This document shows positions 38,344-47,984 of a stretch of 64,000 nucleotides of DNA, piece after piece. Under the pieces are notes generated by a model that was not told the origin of the DNA, searched no databases, and saw only the letters and a program-made list of their open reading frames with translations. The position numbers were made by a program, and so were the translations under genes. The DNA is taken from positions 124,001 to 188,000 of the forward strand of contig NZ_JADIJE010000002.1 of assembly GCF_015278315.1 (NCBI RefSeq), written 5' to 3'. Numbering within the stretch: the first letter of the stretch is position 1; each line of letters begins with the position of its first letter. This stretch comes from Microbacterium ureisolvens. Lineage in GTDB: Bacteria; Actinomycetota; Actinomycetes; Actinomycetales; Microbacteriaceae.

Positions 38344-39653
38344 GCCGGCTCGACGAGCGTGGGGACGAGGCATCCGCTTCCCGCGCCCGTCGCATCCACC
38401 CCGCGTGGTTCGTCGCCGCGACCGCTCTCGTCGCGCTGATCGGCGCGGCGGGCTTCCGGGCGGCGCCCGGCGTGCTGATGCTGCCGCTCGAGGAGGAGTT
38501 CGGCTGGTCGCTCACCGAGATGTCTGTCGCGGTCACGCTGAACCTGCTGCTGTTCGGACTCACGGCGCCCTTCGCCGCCGCCCTCATGCAGCGATTCGGC
38601 CTGCGGGCGGTCACGGCGACGGCGCTCATGCTCATCGCGGCCGGCAGTGCGCTCAGCATCTTCGTCACCTCGCCGCTGCAGCTGCTGTTCACGTGGGGTC
38701 TGCTGATCGGCCTCGGCACCGGGTCCATGGCGCTCGTGTTCGCGGCGACCGTGACCGACACCTGGTTCGCCCAGCGCCGCGGTCTCGTGTCGGGCGTGCT
38801 CACGGCGGGCAGCGCGACCGGGCAGCTGATCTTCCTGCCGGTCATCGCCGTCGCCGCCGAGGACTACGGGTGGCGCATCGCGTCGCTCATCATCGCGAGC
38901 GGCGCGCTGCTGGTCGTGCCGCTCGTGCTGGCGCTGCTGCGGGACCGTCCCTCCGACCTCGGCGTCCGCCGCTACGGCGAGGACGAGAGCGTGCCGGCGC
39001 CGGCCGCCCCACCGCCGGTCGAGGGGCGCGGCGCGAGCGCCGCGAGTCTCGCGCTGCACGCGCTGCGCGACGCGTCGAAGGTGCGCGCCTTCTGGGCGCT
39101 CGTGGTCGGCTTCGCGATCTGCGGCGCCACGACGAACGGGCTCGTCGGCACCCACTTCATCCCCAGCGCCCATGACCACGGGATGCCGCAGACCACCGCA
39201 GCCGGGTTGCTCGCCGTCGTCGGCATCTTCGACATCGCGGGGACGGTGCTCTCGGGCTGGCTCACCGACCGTGTGAACCCGCGCATCCTGCTCGCGGTCT
39301 ACTACGCCGGACGCGGGGTGAGCCTGCTGTTCCTGCCGAGCCTGCTGTCGGCCACCGTGCAGCCGAGCATCGTCGTGTTCATCGTGATCTACGGGCTGGA
39401 CTGGGTCGCCACCGTGCCGCCGACCATCGCGCTGTGCCGCGAGATCTTCGGCGAGCGCGGGCCGCTGGTGTTCGGCTGGGTGTTCGCGGCCCATCAGGTC
39501 GGCGCCGGCATCGCCTCGGTGCTCGCCGGTGTCGTACGCGACCAGACGGGGCAGTACACCGTCGCCTGGTTCGCCGCCGCGGTCCTGTGCGCCGTCGCCG
39601 CCGTGATCAGCGGGGCCATCGCGCGGCGCCCGCGGTCGCGGATCTTCCGCTGA
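38340..39653 (+). CDS. MFS transporter (oxalate/formate antiporter or monocarboxylate-like)
   Basis: 437 residues, twelve predicted membrane helices with a cytoplasmic loop near residue 220 (DRPSDLGVRRYGEDE). The N-terminal half has WSLTEMSVAVTLNLLLFGLTAPFAA and DTWFAQRRGLVSGVLTAGSATGQLIF, the signature layout of the OFA/MCT branch that exchanges organic anions. Cotranscribed with the HxlR regulator, which suggests inducible uptake or export of a small acid or a toxic compound. Substrate unknown. Confidence 0.87.
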   Translation: MSRLDERGDEASASRARRIHPAWFVAATALVALIGAAGFRAAPGVLMLPLEEEFGWSLTEMSVAVTLNLLLFGLTAPFAAALMQRFGLRAVTATALMLIAAGSALSIFVTSPLQLLFTWGLLIGLGTGSMALVFAATVTDTWFAQRRGLVSGVLTAGSATGQLIFLPVIAVAAEDYGWRIASLIIASGALLVVPLVLALLRDRPSDLGVRRYGEDESVPAPAAPPPVEGRGASAASLALHALRDASKVRAFWALVVGFAICGATTNGLVGTHFIPSAHDHGMPQTTAAGLLAVVGIFDIAGTVLSGWLTDRVNPRILLAVYYAGRGVSLLFLPSLLSATVQPSIVVFIVIYGLDWVATVPPTIALCREIFGERGPLVFGWVFAAHQVGAGIASVLAGVVRDQTGQYTVAWFAAAVLCAVAAVISGAIARRPRSRIFR

Positions 39654-39748
39654 GAAATCCGCTCCGGCGAAGTGTCGAGTTCTCCCCGCTCCGTGCGACG
39701 CCCGGAGTGAGGCTGGCACGCGCCCGCCCCCAACGGAAGGATCAGACC

Positions 39749-40090
39749 ATGAAGTACATGATGTTCGTCGTCACCTCGCTCGAGCCCGACGCCCAGCCCG
39801 ATGAGTCCGACGTCGACCTGTGGGTCGACCCGCTCGACGCCAGCGGCAAGCGCGTCATCGGCGAGGTGCTGGCTCCCGTCTCGGAGTCGACCGTCGTCAA
39901 GGTGCGCGGGGGAAAGGTGCTGACCTCTCGCGGGCCGTTCGCCGAGACCGCCGAGGTGATCGCGGGCTTCGACATCCTCGAGGTCGAGAACCTGGAGGAG
40001 GCGATCGAGATCGCGTCGCGGCATCCGATGGCCCGGAACGGGCAGCTCGAGCTGCGCCCGTTCATGGTGTGGCCCGACGGAAGCGACTGA
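39749..40090 (+). CDS. YciI-like (YCII-related, DUF1330-like) protein
   Basis: 113 residues with ferredoxin-like dimer fold: MKYMMFVVTSLEP at the start, GKVLTSRGPFAETAEVIAGFDILEVENLEEAIEIASRHPMA in the middle, the standard YCII motif GPFAETxE plus D-E-A. These often accompany sigma factors or act as small-molecule isomerase-like proteins; here it is alone after the MFS gene. Ribosome binding site GGAAGG. Confidence 0.85.
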   Translation: MKYMMFVVTSLEPDAQPDESDVDLWVDPLDASGKRVIGEVLAPVSESTVVKVRGGKVLTSRGPFAETAEVIAGFDILEVENLEEAIEIASRHPMARNGQLELRPFMVWPDGSD

Positions 40091-40108
40091 CGGCCCGGCT
40101 GCCAGACG

Positions 40109-40148
40109 AAAAGGACGGCCCCCACCGGATGGTGGGGGCCGTCCTTTT
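40109..40148. terminator. Strong bidirectional terminator
   Basis: AAAAGGACGGCCCCCACC (40109-40126) and its exact complement ending CCGTCCTTTT (40131-40148) with loop GGAT. Eighteen-base perfect stem with T-runs on both strands, between the convergent YciI-like and nucleotidase genes: a textbook two-way intrinsic terminator. Confidence 0.95.
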
Positions 40149-40159
40149 GCGGTGATGCG

Positions 40160-43100
40160 TCAGCTCGCAGTGTTCTTGCGGCGCCTCCGGACCACGACGA
40201 ACGCCGCTCCCGCGATCAGCAGGAGTGCGCCGCCCACCGCGAGACCCCACGGCAGGTCCGAGCCGGTGGTGGCGAGGGCGCCGGGGCTCACCACGGTGAC
40301 ACCCACCTCGATCGGATCGAGGCCCGCCGACGTGATCACCAGGCGGTGGTCGCCCAGTGCGAGGTCGGACGGGATCGCGACGCTGAAGCTCAGCCGGCCC
40401 TGCGCGTCTGCGGCGGGGATGCCGCTGACGACGATCGGGTCGCTGAAGAGCGTCGCCGCGATGGTCTGACCCGGCTCGAGACCCGACAGCGAGACGCGAA
40501 GCGTGCCGCCCTGCTCGACGCGACCGGAGCCGACGTCGACCTTCGCCCAGTCGCCGCCGCGCTGCGCGCCGGCTGCCGGCGGGGTGCCGCCGGGGTTGAC
40601 CGGAACCGGCGGAGTGGTGCCGGAGCCGGTTCCGGGATCGGTGCCCGGGTCGGTGCCGGGGTCGGTGCCCTCGACCGGCGGCTGCGCCCCGATCAGGTAC
40701 GCGCGGTCCGCCGGCGACGGGGCGACCGGGCCGCCCGCCGCCGCGAAGAAGTCGACCGTCGCCTGCAGGTCGATCTGGCCCGAGTCCTGCACGTTCTCGC
40801 CCTCGTCGAAGGTGAAGAAGTTGTCACCACCGGCTGCGAGGAACGAGTTCGTCACCACACGGAACGTGTCGGTGGGTGCGACCTCCTCGCCGTGGTACTG
40901 CATCGACACGATGTGCGCGCCGCGCGCGGCCGCCGGGTCGTATTCGAAGGTGAAGCCCTTCGAGACGCCGAGCGCGAGCTTCGGGCGCGACGCGCCGTCG
41001 GGCTGCCACTGCTGCTCGAGGATCTCCTCGATCTGCTCGCCGGTCAGGTCGAGCGTGACCAGGGTGTTCCCGAACGGCTGCACGTTCGCCACCTCGCGGT
41101 ACGACATGGCGCCGTTGTCGTCGCCGAACAGCAGGTCATTGCGCAGACCGCCGGGGTTCATGAACGCGATCTGCGCGTCCTGGCCGCCGTAGCTCGGGTT
41201 CTGGCTCGTCGCCCACAGGTAGACGTCGGCCACCGTGTTGCCGAGCGTGGAGTGCACGCCGCGGTCCTCGCTGCCGGTGGCGGTCTTGCCGCGCAGGATG
41301 TCGGCGGTGATGGACCCGACCTGCACCTGTCCCTTTTCGATCGCGACCGCGACCGCCGCGTCGACCACGGCCTTGGTCTCCGGCTGCGGGTAGGCGATGT
41401 GCTGACCGACCACCGTGTCGTACAGCGACACCGTTCCGCCCGTGATCGATTCGAGCTCGCCGGCATCGGTCAGCTCGATGTCGAGCGTGCCGAGCGCGGT
41501 GCCGTACTGGTGCGCCTGGATCACCGGGCGCCCGCCGATCTCGTGCGCGTACCGCTGGTGCGTGTGCGCCGAGACGATGGCGTCGATGTCGTCCGATGCG
41601 TTCGCGACCAGGTCGCTGAAGGCGTTCTCCTCCTCGGGCGTGGTGATCGTTTCGATCGCCGCGTCCTCCGCGCCCTCGTGGGCGAGCAGGATGACGACGT
41701 CGGCGCCTTCCGCCACGGCATCCGCCGCCGCGTCGTTCGCGGACTCCACGAGGTCGCGGAACTCGATGTCGGCGATGCCGTCCGGGCTGACCATGCCGGC
41801 AGTCTGCGTCGTGACGACGCCGACGAAGGCGATGTCCGTGCCGTTCACCGACTTGATCGTGTACGGCTGCAGCGCGTGCTCGTCGGTGCCCTTCGTGAAG
41901 ACGTTCGCACCGAGGGCGAAGTCGCTCATCGCGTCCGCGTCCTCATCGCCCTCGAAGCTCGGGATGACGTCGTTCACCAGGTCGTCGAAGCCCTGGTCGA
42001 ACTCGTGGTTGCCGACCGCGCTCGCGTCGAGCCCGGCGGCGCGCAGCGCGTCGATCGTCGGGTCGTCGTCGTCGATGAACGACTCGAAGGCCGAGGCGCC
42101 GATGTTGTCGCCCGCGGAGACGAACAGGGTGTTCGGGTTCTGCTGGCGGTACTTCTCGACCGCGCCGCCCAGCACAGCCGCGCCCGCGACCCCGCCGGTC
42201 TCCTGCACGAGGCGTCCGTGGAAGTCGTTGATGGTGAGGACGCGGACGTCGGGCTGCGTGGCCGTCAGCTCCTCGACGTCCCACACCGTGGTGGTGCCCG
42301 ACACCTCGCTGCCCACGACGAGCTGGGGCGTGCCGGTGGACGAGCGCAGCGCCGAGACGAACTGGATGCCCTCCGGGCCGAGGTCGCCCGCGGCCGGAGT
42401 CTCGACATCCGCCGCGAAGTCGCGGTTGTTGACGTACGTGACGTACTGCGCCGCCGCCGGGTTCGTGATGTCGTAGACCATCACGCCGCCGACGCGCTCG
42501 AGCCCCACGAAGGCGTAGGTCTTGCCGCCGACGACGCCGATCGTGACGTTCTCGGGCTCGGGGCCCTTGTCGTCGCTGCGGTCGTTGCTGTCGTTGTTGT
42601 TGTTGCCGGCGTTGAAGACCAGGCCCGGGATCTGCGACGTGATCTGCTCGAAGTCGTCACCCGAATCGAACACCAGGTTGCCCTTGGTGTCCCAGATCGA
42701 GAAGGAGCGCCCGCCGTAGGCGTAGAGCTCGCTGTAGCAGTCGGCGCCGGTGGCGATGCCGAGGTCCGTGACGACCTTGAGACGGCCGAGCACGTCGTCC
42801 TCCTGGATGTCCGCGATCCCCGAGAGCGGGCCGGTCGCGCAGATCGGGGCGAGGCCGTCCTCGCCGAGATCCTTGATCCGCGCCTCGTCGATGAAGTACG
42901 AGGCGGTGTCTTCCTCGCCCCACTCGCGCGCGTCGCCCTCGTTCGCGGTGATGAGGTAGGTCGCGGTCTTGCCGTCGACCGTCGCCGAGAACGACTGAAT
43001 GCCGTCGGGCATGTAGAGACCCTTGAGGCCCGGGTAGGTCGCGATGCTGACCGTGGGGGCATCCTCGGGGTCGCGGTCGCTCGCGTCGAGGCCGTTGCCC

Positions 43101-43999
43101 GGTGCGCCGTAATCCTTGTAGCCGAGCGGCAGGATGGAGGTGACCTCCGGCTTGGTGAGGTCGATGACGGCGATGGCGTTGGCCTCCTGCAGCGCCGCGT
43201 AGGCGATGGTGCCGTCGACCGTGATGTACTCGGCCTCGAGGTTGCGGCTCACCCGGTTGGTGCCGAGCGGCTTGCTGCCCTGGTCGGGAGCGGCCACGTC
43301 GGGACCGAACACGCGCACCCGGGGATCGAGCACCTTCGTGCCGCCCGCTTCGAAGGCGCCGAAGCCCGCGGTCTTCACGGCGCTCTGCGCCGGCGCGCTC
43401 ACGGTGGCGGGCAGGGTCACCACGCTCACCGAGCCCTCGGGGTCGACGGATAAGTCGTCGGCGGGCTCGCCCTCGTTCGCGACCACCGCGTACTTGCCGT
43501 CCTTCGACACGGTGACCATGTCGGGGAGCGCGCCCACGGCGACCGTGCCGAGGGTCGCGGCGTCGACCGAGTCCTGGTCGGCGTCGAAGAAGACGAGGTG
43601 GCCGGGGTCGGTCTTGGTCTCGGCCTCGAAGGCCACGACGCCGAGGCCGTCGTCGCGGATCGCGAGCGAGTTGGCCACACCGCTCGAGGCGATCGAGAAC
43701 AGCTCGGTGGGGTCGGCGGGGTCGGTGTTGTCGAGCACGACGACCGTGCCGGCCTGCGCGTTGACGACGAAGAGCCGGTCGCGGTAGGCCTGGACGATCT
43801 CGGCCGCCGACTCCCCGAAGGCGTCGGACTCGAAGGTGCCCAACGGCGTGAGCCGAAGCGCGGCGTTGGGAGCGGAGTCGCTGAGCGGATCGGCGACGAT
43901 GGCGGCGGATGCCGCGGTGCTGCTCGTCAGCGCCAGCGCGCAGACGGTCGCGGCCGTCGCGGTGAACGCGACAGCGCGGCGAAGAAGATGCGAAGGCAT
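40160..43999 (-). CDS. Cell-wall-anchored choice-of-anchor I / 5'-nucleotidase fusion
   Basis: 1279 residues. Signal peptide (MPSHLLRRAVAFTATAATV...ASAA). Residues about 35-570 form a choice-of-anchor I beta-propeller (VVVLDNTDPADPTELF, ATYLITANEGDAREW). From about 587 a 5'-nucleotidase/2',3'-cyclic phosphodiesterase: metal sites in LTINDFHGRL, SAGDNIGAS, AVGNHEFDQG and SAHTHQRYA, then the 5_nucleotid_C domain. A Pro/Gly/Thr linker and an Ig-like domain lead to LATTG, a membrane segment and RRRRKN, a class E (LAxTG) sortase signal. It frees phosphate or nucleosides at the cell surface. Start placed at the ATG at 43999. Confidence 0.9.
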   Translation of the reverse strand: MPSHLLRRAVAFTATAATVCALALTSSTAASAAIVADPLSDSAPNAALRLTPLGTFESDAFGESAAEIVQAYRDRLFVVNAQAGTVVVLDNTDPADPTELFSIASSGVANSLAIRDDGLGVVAFEAETKTDPGHLVFFDADQDSVDAATLGTVAVGALPDMVTVSKDGKYAVVANEGEPADDLSVDPEGSVSVVTLPATVSAPAQSAVKTAGFGAFEAGGTKVLDPRVRVFGPDVAAPDQGSKPLGTNRVSRNLEAEYITVDGTIAYAALQEANAIAVIDLTKPEVTSILPLGYKDYGAPGNGLDASDRDPEDAPTVSIATYPGLKGLYMPDGIQSFSATVDGKTATYLITANEGDAREWGEEDTASYFIDEARIKDLGEDGLAPICATGPLSGIADIQEDDVLGRLKVVTDLGIATGADCYSELYAYGGRSFSIWDTKGNLVFDSGDDFEQITSQIPGLVFNAGNNNNDSNDRSDDKGPEPENVTIGVVGGKTYAFVGLERVGGVMVYDITNPAAAQYVTYVNNRDFAADVETPAAGDLGPEGIQFVSALRSSTGTPQLVVGSEVSGTTTVWDVEELTATQPDVRVLTINDFHGRLVQETGGVAGAAVLGGAVEKYRQQNPNTLFVSAGDNIGASAFESFIDDDDPTIDALRAAGLDASAVGNHEFDQGFDDLVNDVIPSFEGDEDADAMSDFALGANVFTKGTDEHALQPYTIKSVNGTDIAFVGVVTTQTAGMVSPDGIADIEFRDLVESANDAAADAVAEGADVVILLAHEGAEDAAIETITTPEEENAFSDLVANASDDIDAIVSAHTHQRYAHEIGGRPVIQAHQYGTALGTLDIELTDAGELESITGGTVSLYDTVVGQHIAYPQPETKAVVDAAVAVAIEKGQVQVGSITADILRGKTATGSEDRGVHSTLGNTVADVYLWATSQNPSYGGQDAQIAFMNPGGLRNDLLFGDDNGAMSYREVANVQPFGNTLVTLDLTGEQIEEILEQQWQPDGASRPKLALGVSKGFTFEYDPAAARGAHIVSMQYHGEEVAPTDTFRVVTNSFLAAGGDNFFTFDEGENVQDSGQIDLQATVDFFAAAGGPVAPSPADRAYLIGAQPPVEGTDPGTDPGTDPGTGSGTTPPVPVNPGGTPPAAGAQRGGDWAKVDVGSGRVEQGGTLRVSLSGLEPGQTIAATLFSDPIVVSGIPAADAQGRLSFSVAIPSDLALGDHRLVITSAGLDPIEVGVTVVSPGALATTGSDLPWGLAVGGALLLIAGAAFVVVRRRRKNTAS

Positions 44000-44200
44000 G
44001 CGTGTCCTCGGTCGGGGTTGCGGGTGTGACGCGGCGCGCGGCGGGGCGCAGACGGGTCGCCGCGAGCTTTCCCGGTGAAGGTGACGCGATCGTGAACGGC
44101 GGGCGAGCAATCAGGAATCCGGACGCCCGAAGAGATACATGGAAGTCCTAGTATCATGGGTGTGTGACGAAGCCGTCACCCTGACTCACCGGAGAGCTCC
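44000..44200. promoter_or_regulatory. Divergent promoter region nucleotidase / acyl-CoA dehydrogenase
   Basis: 201 bases. TAGTAT (44149-44154) is a good -10 for the plus-strand operon. GTGACG-AAGC-CGTCAC (44164-44179), a six-base perfect dyad just after it, is an operator candidate for control of the valine genes by an unidentified regulator. Confidence 0.45.
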
Positions 44201-45373
44201 ATGGACGCCACCACTGTCCCCGTGCTCGCTCCCGCCGCCATCAGCGACGACGAGCGCGCAGCCATCCTCGAAGCGGTCCGCGACTTCGCGCAGACCGAGC
44301 TCGCACCCCACGCACTGGAATGGGATGCGGCATCCGTCTTCCCCAGAGACACGCTGCGCCGCGGCGGCGAACTCGGTCTCGGCGGCATCTACATCCGCGA
44401 GGACGTCGGCGGCTCCGGACTCTCGCGCGCGGACGCGGTCGCGATCTTCGAGGAGCTCGCCCAGGGCGACCCCGCCATCGCCGCCTACATCTCGATCCAC
44501 AACATGGTCGCGTGGATGATCGACAGCTACGGCGACGACACCCAGCGTCAGCAGTGGCTCCCGCTCCTGACGTCGATGGCCGGCTTCGGCAGCTACTGCC
44601 TCACCGAGCCGGGCGCGGGATCCGACGCCGCGGCGATCACGACGAGCGCCATCCGCGACGGCGACGAGTTCGTGCTGACCGGGGTCAAGCAATTCATCTC
44701 CGGCGGGGGCGAGGCATCCGTCTACATCGTCATGGCCCGCACCGACGCCGACGCCGGCGCGCGCGGGATCACCGCGTTCCTCGTCCCGGCCGACACCCCG
44801 GGGCTCTCCTTCGGAGCGATCGAGCACAAGATGGGCTGGAACGCACAGCCCACGCGCCAGGTGATCCTCGACGAGGTGCGCATCCCCGCCGCGAACGTCC
44901 TCGGCACCGAGGGCCAGGGCTTCAAGATCGCGATGTCGGCGCTCGACGGCGGCCGCATCAACATCGCCGCGTGCTCGCTCGGCGGCGCGCAGTGGGCGCT
45001 CGACCGCGCAGTCACCTACGTGCACGAGCGCTTCACGTTCGGGGAGCCGCTCGCCGAGAAGCAGGCCGTCGTGTTCGCCCTCGCCGACATGGCCACCGAG
45101 CTGCGGGCAGCGCGCGCCCTCGTCCGTGACGCCGCCGCGGCGCTGGATGCGAAGTCCTCCGACGCGTCGATGCAGTGCGCCATGGCCAAGCGCTTCGCGA
45201 CCGACGCCGGCTTCTCGGTCGCGAACCAGGCGCTGCAGCTGCACGGCGGCTACGGCTACCTCCACGAGTACGGGATCGAGAAGGTGGTGCGCGATCTGCG
45301 CGTTCATCAGATCCTTGAGGGGACCAACGAGATCATGCGCGTGATCATCGGCCGCCAGCTGCTCGCCGGCTGA
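44201..45373 (+). CDS. Acyl-CoA dehydrogenase, probably isobutyryl-CoA dehydrogenase
   Basis: 390 residues. GSYCLTEPGAGSDAAAI, VKQFISGGGEASVYIVMA, MGWNAQPTRQVILDEVRIPAANVLG and [15 protein letters not shown] are the ACAD landmarks; the catalytic Glu is in HQILEGTNEIMRVI. KMGWNxQPT is typical of ACAD8/isobutyryl-CoA dehydrogenases, and the next two genes are 3-hydroxyisobutyrate dehydrogenase and an enoyl-CoA hydratase, so valine degradation is the natural assignment. Electrons go to ETF encoded at 47985. Confidence 0.92.
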   Translation: MDATTVPVLAPAAISDDERAAILEAVRDFAQTELAPHALEWDAASVFPRDTLRRGGELGLGGIYIREDVGGSGLSRADAVAIFEELAQGDPAIAAYISIHNMVAWMIDSYGDDTQRQQWLPLLTSMAGFGSYCLTEPGAGSDAAAITTSAIRDGDEFVLTGVKQFISGGGEASVYIVMARTDADAGARGITAFLVPADTPGLSFGAIEHKMGWNAQPTRQVILDEVRIPAANVLGTEGQGFKIAMSALDGGRINIAACSLGGAQWALDRAVTYVHERFTFGEPLAEKQAVVFALADMATELRAARALVRDAAAALDAKSSDASMQCAMAKRFATDAGFSVANQALQLHGGYGYLHEYGIEKVVRDLRVHQILEGTNEIMRVIIGRQLLAG

Positions 45374-45401
45374 CCCGCGCACACGGACGAGGGGTTTCCG
45401 C

Positions 45402-46304
45402 ATGACGAAGATCGCATTCCTGGGCCTGGGCCACATGGGCCTGCCCATGGCGAAGAACCTGTCCGCCGCCGGTCACGAGGTGGTGGGCTTCGACGTCTTC
45501 CCCGCTGCGGTGGACGGCGCTCGCGAGGCCGGTCTCGTCGTGGCGGAGTCGGGGACGGATGCCGCAACCGCCGCCGACGTCGTCATCACGATGTTCCAGA
45601 CCGGGACGCAGGTGCTCGACGCGTACCGGGGCGCCGGCGGGGCACCGGGACTCCTCGACGTGGCCGCACCGGGTGCCCTGTTCATCGACTGCTCCACGAT
45701 CGCGGTCGACGAGGCACGGGCGGCACACGCGCTCGCCGAGGCCGCCCGCCACCGCTCGCTCGACGCGCCCGTCTCGGGCGGGGTCGTCGGAGCCGAGAAC
45801 GCGACGCTCGCCTTCATGGTCGGGGGCACCGACGAGGACTTCGAGGCCGCCCGTGCGCTCCTCGAGGCGATGGGCCGCCGTGTGGTGCACTGCGGCGGAG
45901 CCGGGCTCGGCCAGGCCGCGAAGGTCTGCAACAACATGATCCTCGCGGTGTCGCAGATCGCCGTCGCCGAGGCGTTCGTGCTGGGGGAGCGGCTCGGGCT
46001 GTCGCATCAGGCGCTCTTCGACGTCGCCTCGAATGCCTCGGGCCAGTGCTGGGCGCTCACCACCAATTGCCCCGTGCCCGGGCCCGTGCCCACCAGCCCC
46101 GCCAACCGGGACTACCAGCCGGGCTTCGCGGGCGCGCTCATGAACAAGGACCTCGGTCTCGCCGAGCAGGCCGTCCAGCTCACCGGCGTCGACGCCCGCA
46201 TGGGCATGCTCGCCCGCGAGATCTACGCGCACTTCGCCGACGGGCCGGGGGCGGGGCAGGACTTCTCGGGGATCATCAACTCGATCCGGGAGTTCTCCGA
46301 CTGA
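45402..46304 (+). CDS. mmsB: 3-hydroxyisobutyrate dehydrogenase
   Basis: 300 residues, family length. Rossmann motif IAFLGLGHMGLPMAKNL, substrate motif LDAPVSGGVVGAENATLAFMVGG, catalytic Lys in GLGQAAKVCNNM, and cofactor-domain DYQPGFAGALMNKDLGLA. Oxidises 3-hydroxyisobutyrate to methylmalonate semialdehyde in valine catabolism. 28 bases after the acyl-CoA dehydrogenase. The hydrolase making its substrate and mmsA are not in the window. Confidence 0.94.
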   Translation: MTKIAFLGLGHMGLPMAKNLSAAGHEVVGFDVFPAAVDGAREAGLVVAESGTDAATAADVVITMFQTGTQVLDAYRGAGGAPGLLDVAAPGALFIDCSTIAVDEARAAHALAEAARHRSLDAPVSGGVVGAENATLAFMVGGTDEDFEAARALLEAMGRRVVHCGGAGLGQAAKVCNNMILAVSQIAVAEAFVLGERLGLSHQALFDVASNASGQCWALTTNCPVPGPVPTSPANRDYQPGFAGALMNKDLGLAEQAVQLTGVDARMGMLAREIYAHFADGPGAGQDFSGIINSIREFSD

Positions 46305-46330
46305 CCCGCGGCCCCGGGCCATCGGGACCG

Positions 46331-46371
46331 CACGACAGCACCTTGCGGCGGGAGGGCACGGTGCTCTCGTG
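46331..46371. promoter_or_regulatory. Inverted repeat between mmsB and the enoyl-CoA hydratase
   Basis: CACGACAGCACC (46331-46342) against GGTGCTCTCGTG (46360-46371), one mismatch, 17-base loop, 60 bases before the hydratase ATG. A TACCAT -10-like box follows (46387-46392). Could be the terminator of mmsB or an operator of a separate hydratase promoter. Confidence 0.45.
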
Positions 46372-46430
46372 CGTTCTCGCCGCATCTACCATCGAAGAGG
46401 CCGCGCCGAGGCGGCCGGGACGGAGCACGC

Positions 46431-47237
46431 ATGACCGAGCACCAGACGGCCGAGGGCCAGGCCACCGAGTACGAGACGATCCTCGCCGAGACGCGGGGAC
46501 GCGTCGGATGGATCACCCTCAACCGGCCCGAGGCGCTCAACGCGCTCAACACCCAGGTGTGCCGCGATGTCGTGGCCGCGGCATCCGTCTTCGACGCCGA
46601 TGAGGAGATCGGCGCGATCGTCGTCACCGGCTCCGAGCGCGCCTTCGCCGCGGGCGCCGACATCAAGGAGATGGAGTCCAAGACGGGGCTCGAGATGCTG
46701 ATGGGCGACCACTTCGGCGGCTGGGCCCAGTTCGCGGCGGTGCGCACGCCGGTGATCGCCGCGGTGTCGGGCTACGCCCTCGGCGGCGGCTGCGAGCTCG
46801 CGATGATGTGCGACATCATCCTCGCCGCCGACACCGCGAAGTTCGGGCAGCCCGAGATCAACCTCGGCGTGATCCCCGGCATGGGCGGCTCGCAGCGTCT
46901 CATCCGGGCGGTCGGGTACTACAAGGCCGCCGAGCTCATCCTCACGGGACGGATGATGGATGCCGCGGAGGCCGAGCGTTCCGGACTCGTCTCGCGCGTC
47001 GTGCCCGCCGCCGACCTGCTCGCCGAGGCGCAGAAGACGGCCGACACGATCGCGTCGAAGAGCCTGCCGTCTCTGTACGCGGCCAAGGCCGTGCTGGACG
47101 CCGCCCAGGAGACCTCGCTCGCGGAGGGCCTGCGCCTGGAGCGGCACGTGTTCGCGAGCCTCTTCGACACCCAGGACCAGAAGGAGGGCATGGCCGCCTT
47201 CCGCGAGAAGCGCGCCCCCGAGTTCACGGGACGCTGA
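46431..47237 (+). CDS. Enoyl-CoA hydratase
   Basis: 268-residue crotonase. Oxyanion-hole motifs [11 protein letters not shown] and [15 protein letters not shown], both catalytic glutamates (CELAM and [14 protein letters not shown]). Classical EchA architecture, hydrates 2-enoyl-CoA; in this cluster it would convert methacrylyl-CoA to 3-hydroxyisobutyryl-CoA. It could also serve general beta-oxidation. The ATG follows CGGAGC. Confidence 0.93.
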   Translation: MTEHQTAEGQATEYETILAETRGRVGWITLNRPEALNALNTQVCRDVVAAASVFDADEEIGAIVVTGSERAFAAGADIKEMESKTGLEMLMGDHFGGWAQFAAVRTPVIAAVSGYALGGGCELAMMCDIILAADTAKFGQPEINLGVIPGMGGSQRLIRAVGYYKAAELILTGRMMDAAEAERSGLVSRVVPAADLLAEAQKTADTIASKSLPSLYAAKAVLDAAQETSLAEGLRLERHVFASLFDTQDQKEGMAAFREKRAPEFTGR

Positions 47238-47268
47238 GCCATCGGGGCCGGGCCCGCCGGCCCGGATG

Positions 47269-47805
47269 TCAGAGGGGGTCGGGCTGGGGGCGCGGCTCGG
47301 TGAAGTCGCCGGAGTCCTTGCGGAACCGCGCGATGATGCGCACGAGCTCCGTCGTATCGGCATCGGTCAGCCCGGGCGACTCGAACACCTCGGTGTTGAG
47401 GGCGACGGTGGCCCGCTCCACGAGCTCGCGGCCGGAGTCGGTGAGCACGAGCATCGCCGCCCGCCCGTCGGCCGGATGCGGCTCCCGGGATACCAGCCCG
47501 TCGCGGGCCAGACGGTCGACGGTGTTCGTGACGCTCGTGGGGTGCACCTGCAGGCGGGCGATGGCGCTGGCCATCGGCATCCGTCCCTCCCGTGTGAAGC
47601 CGAGCAGGCGCAGCATCTCGTACCGCGCGAACGAGAGGCCGAAGGGCTTGAGGGTCGAGTCGATGCGCGCGAACAGCAGCTGCTGCGCGCGGATGATCGA
47701 CGTGACCGCGGTCATGCCCGCAGCGGCCGGCTCCCAGCCATGGGCGATCCACTGGCGCTTGGCTTCGGCGATCGGGTCGACCGGAAGACGCTTGGGTGCT
47801 GCCAT
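47269..47805 (-). CDS. MarR family transcriptional regulator
   Basis: 178 residues. Winged helix at about 60-130: FARYEMLRLLGFTREGRMPMASAIARLQVHPTSVTNTVDRLARDGLVSREPHPADGRAAMLVLTDSG, with the DGRA wing. ATG at 47805 with GAGGAGG nine bases upstream; the longer frame upstream has no ribosome binding site. Divergent from etfBA. Ligand unknown, possibly a phenolic or acyl-CoA compound. Confidence 0.88.
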   Translation of the reverse strand: MAAPKRLPVDPIAEAKRQWIAHGWEPAAAGMTAVTSIIRAQQLLFARIDSTLKPFGLSFARYEMLRLLGFTREGRMPMASAIARLQVHPTSVTNTVDRLARDGLVSREPHPADGRAAMLVLTDSGRELVERATVALNTEVFESPGLTDADTTELVRIIARFRKDSGDFTEPRPQPDPL

Positions 47806-47874
47806 GACGACCTCCTCGATCCACCGTACCGGTCCGGGGGCGGACAGACGGACGACGGATGCCGCGAAACGGAG

Positions 47875-47887
47875 TTTATGTATACAC
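47875..47887. promoter_or_regulatory. GTATAC site in the marR-etfB gap
   Basis: TTTATGTATACAC, identical over 13 bases to 1217-1229 in the GntR/prp promoter. Lies 98 bases before etfB and 70 before marR. Suggests that the prp GntR, or a close relative, also acts here. Confidence 0.5.
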
Positions 47888-47984
47888 ACAGGCGGTCAGA
47901 GGTCGGTCACGCTCGGTTCATGTCGCGGGATTGGGTACATTGCGCTGCGCGCCATAGACTCGTGGCCAGCGTGAGGAGATCGTC

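Noticed and set aside
40346..43453. Long plus-strand open frame opposite the nucleotidase
   Set aside because: Same GC-driven antisense effect; Arg/Asp-rich shadow without domains.
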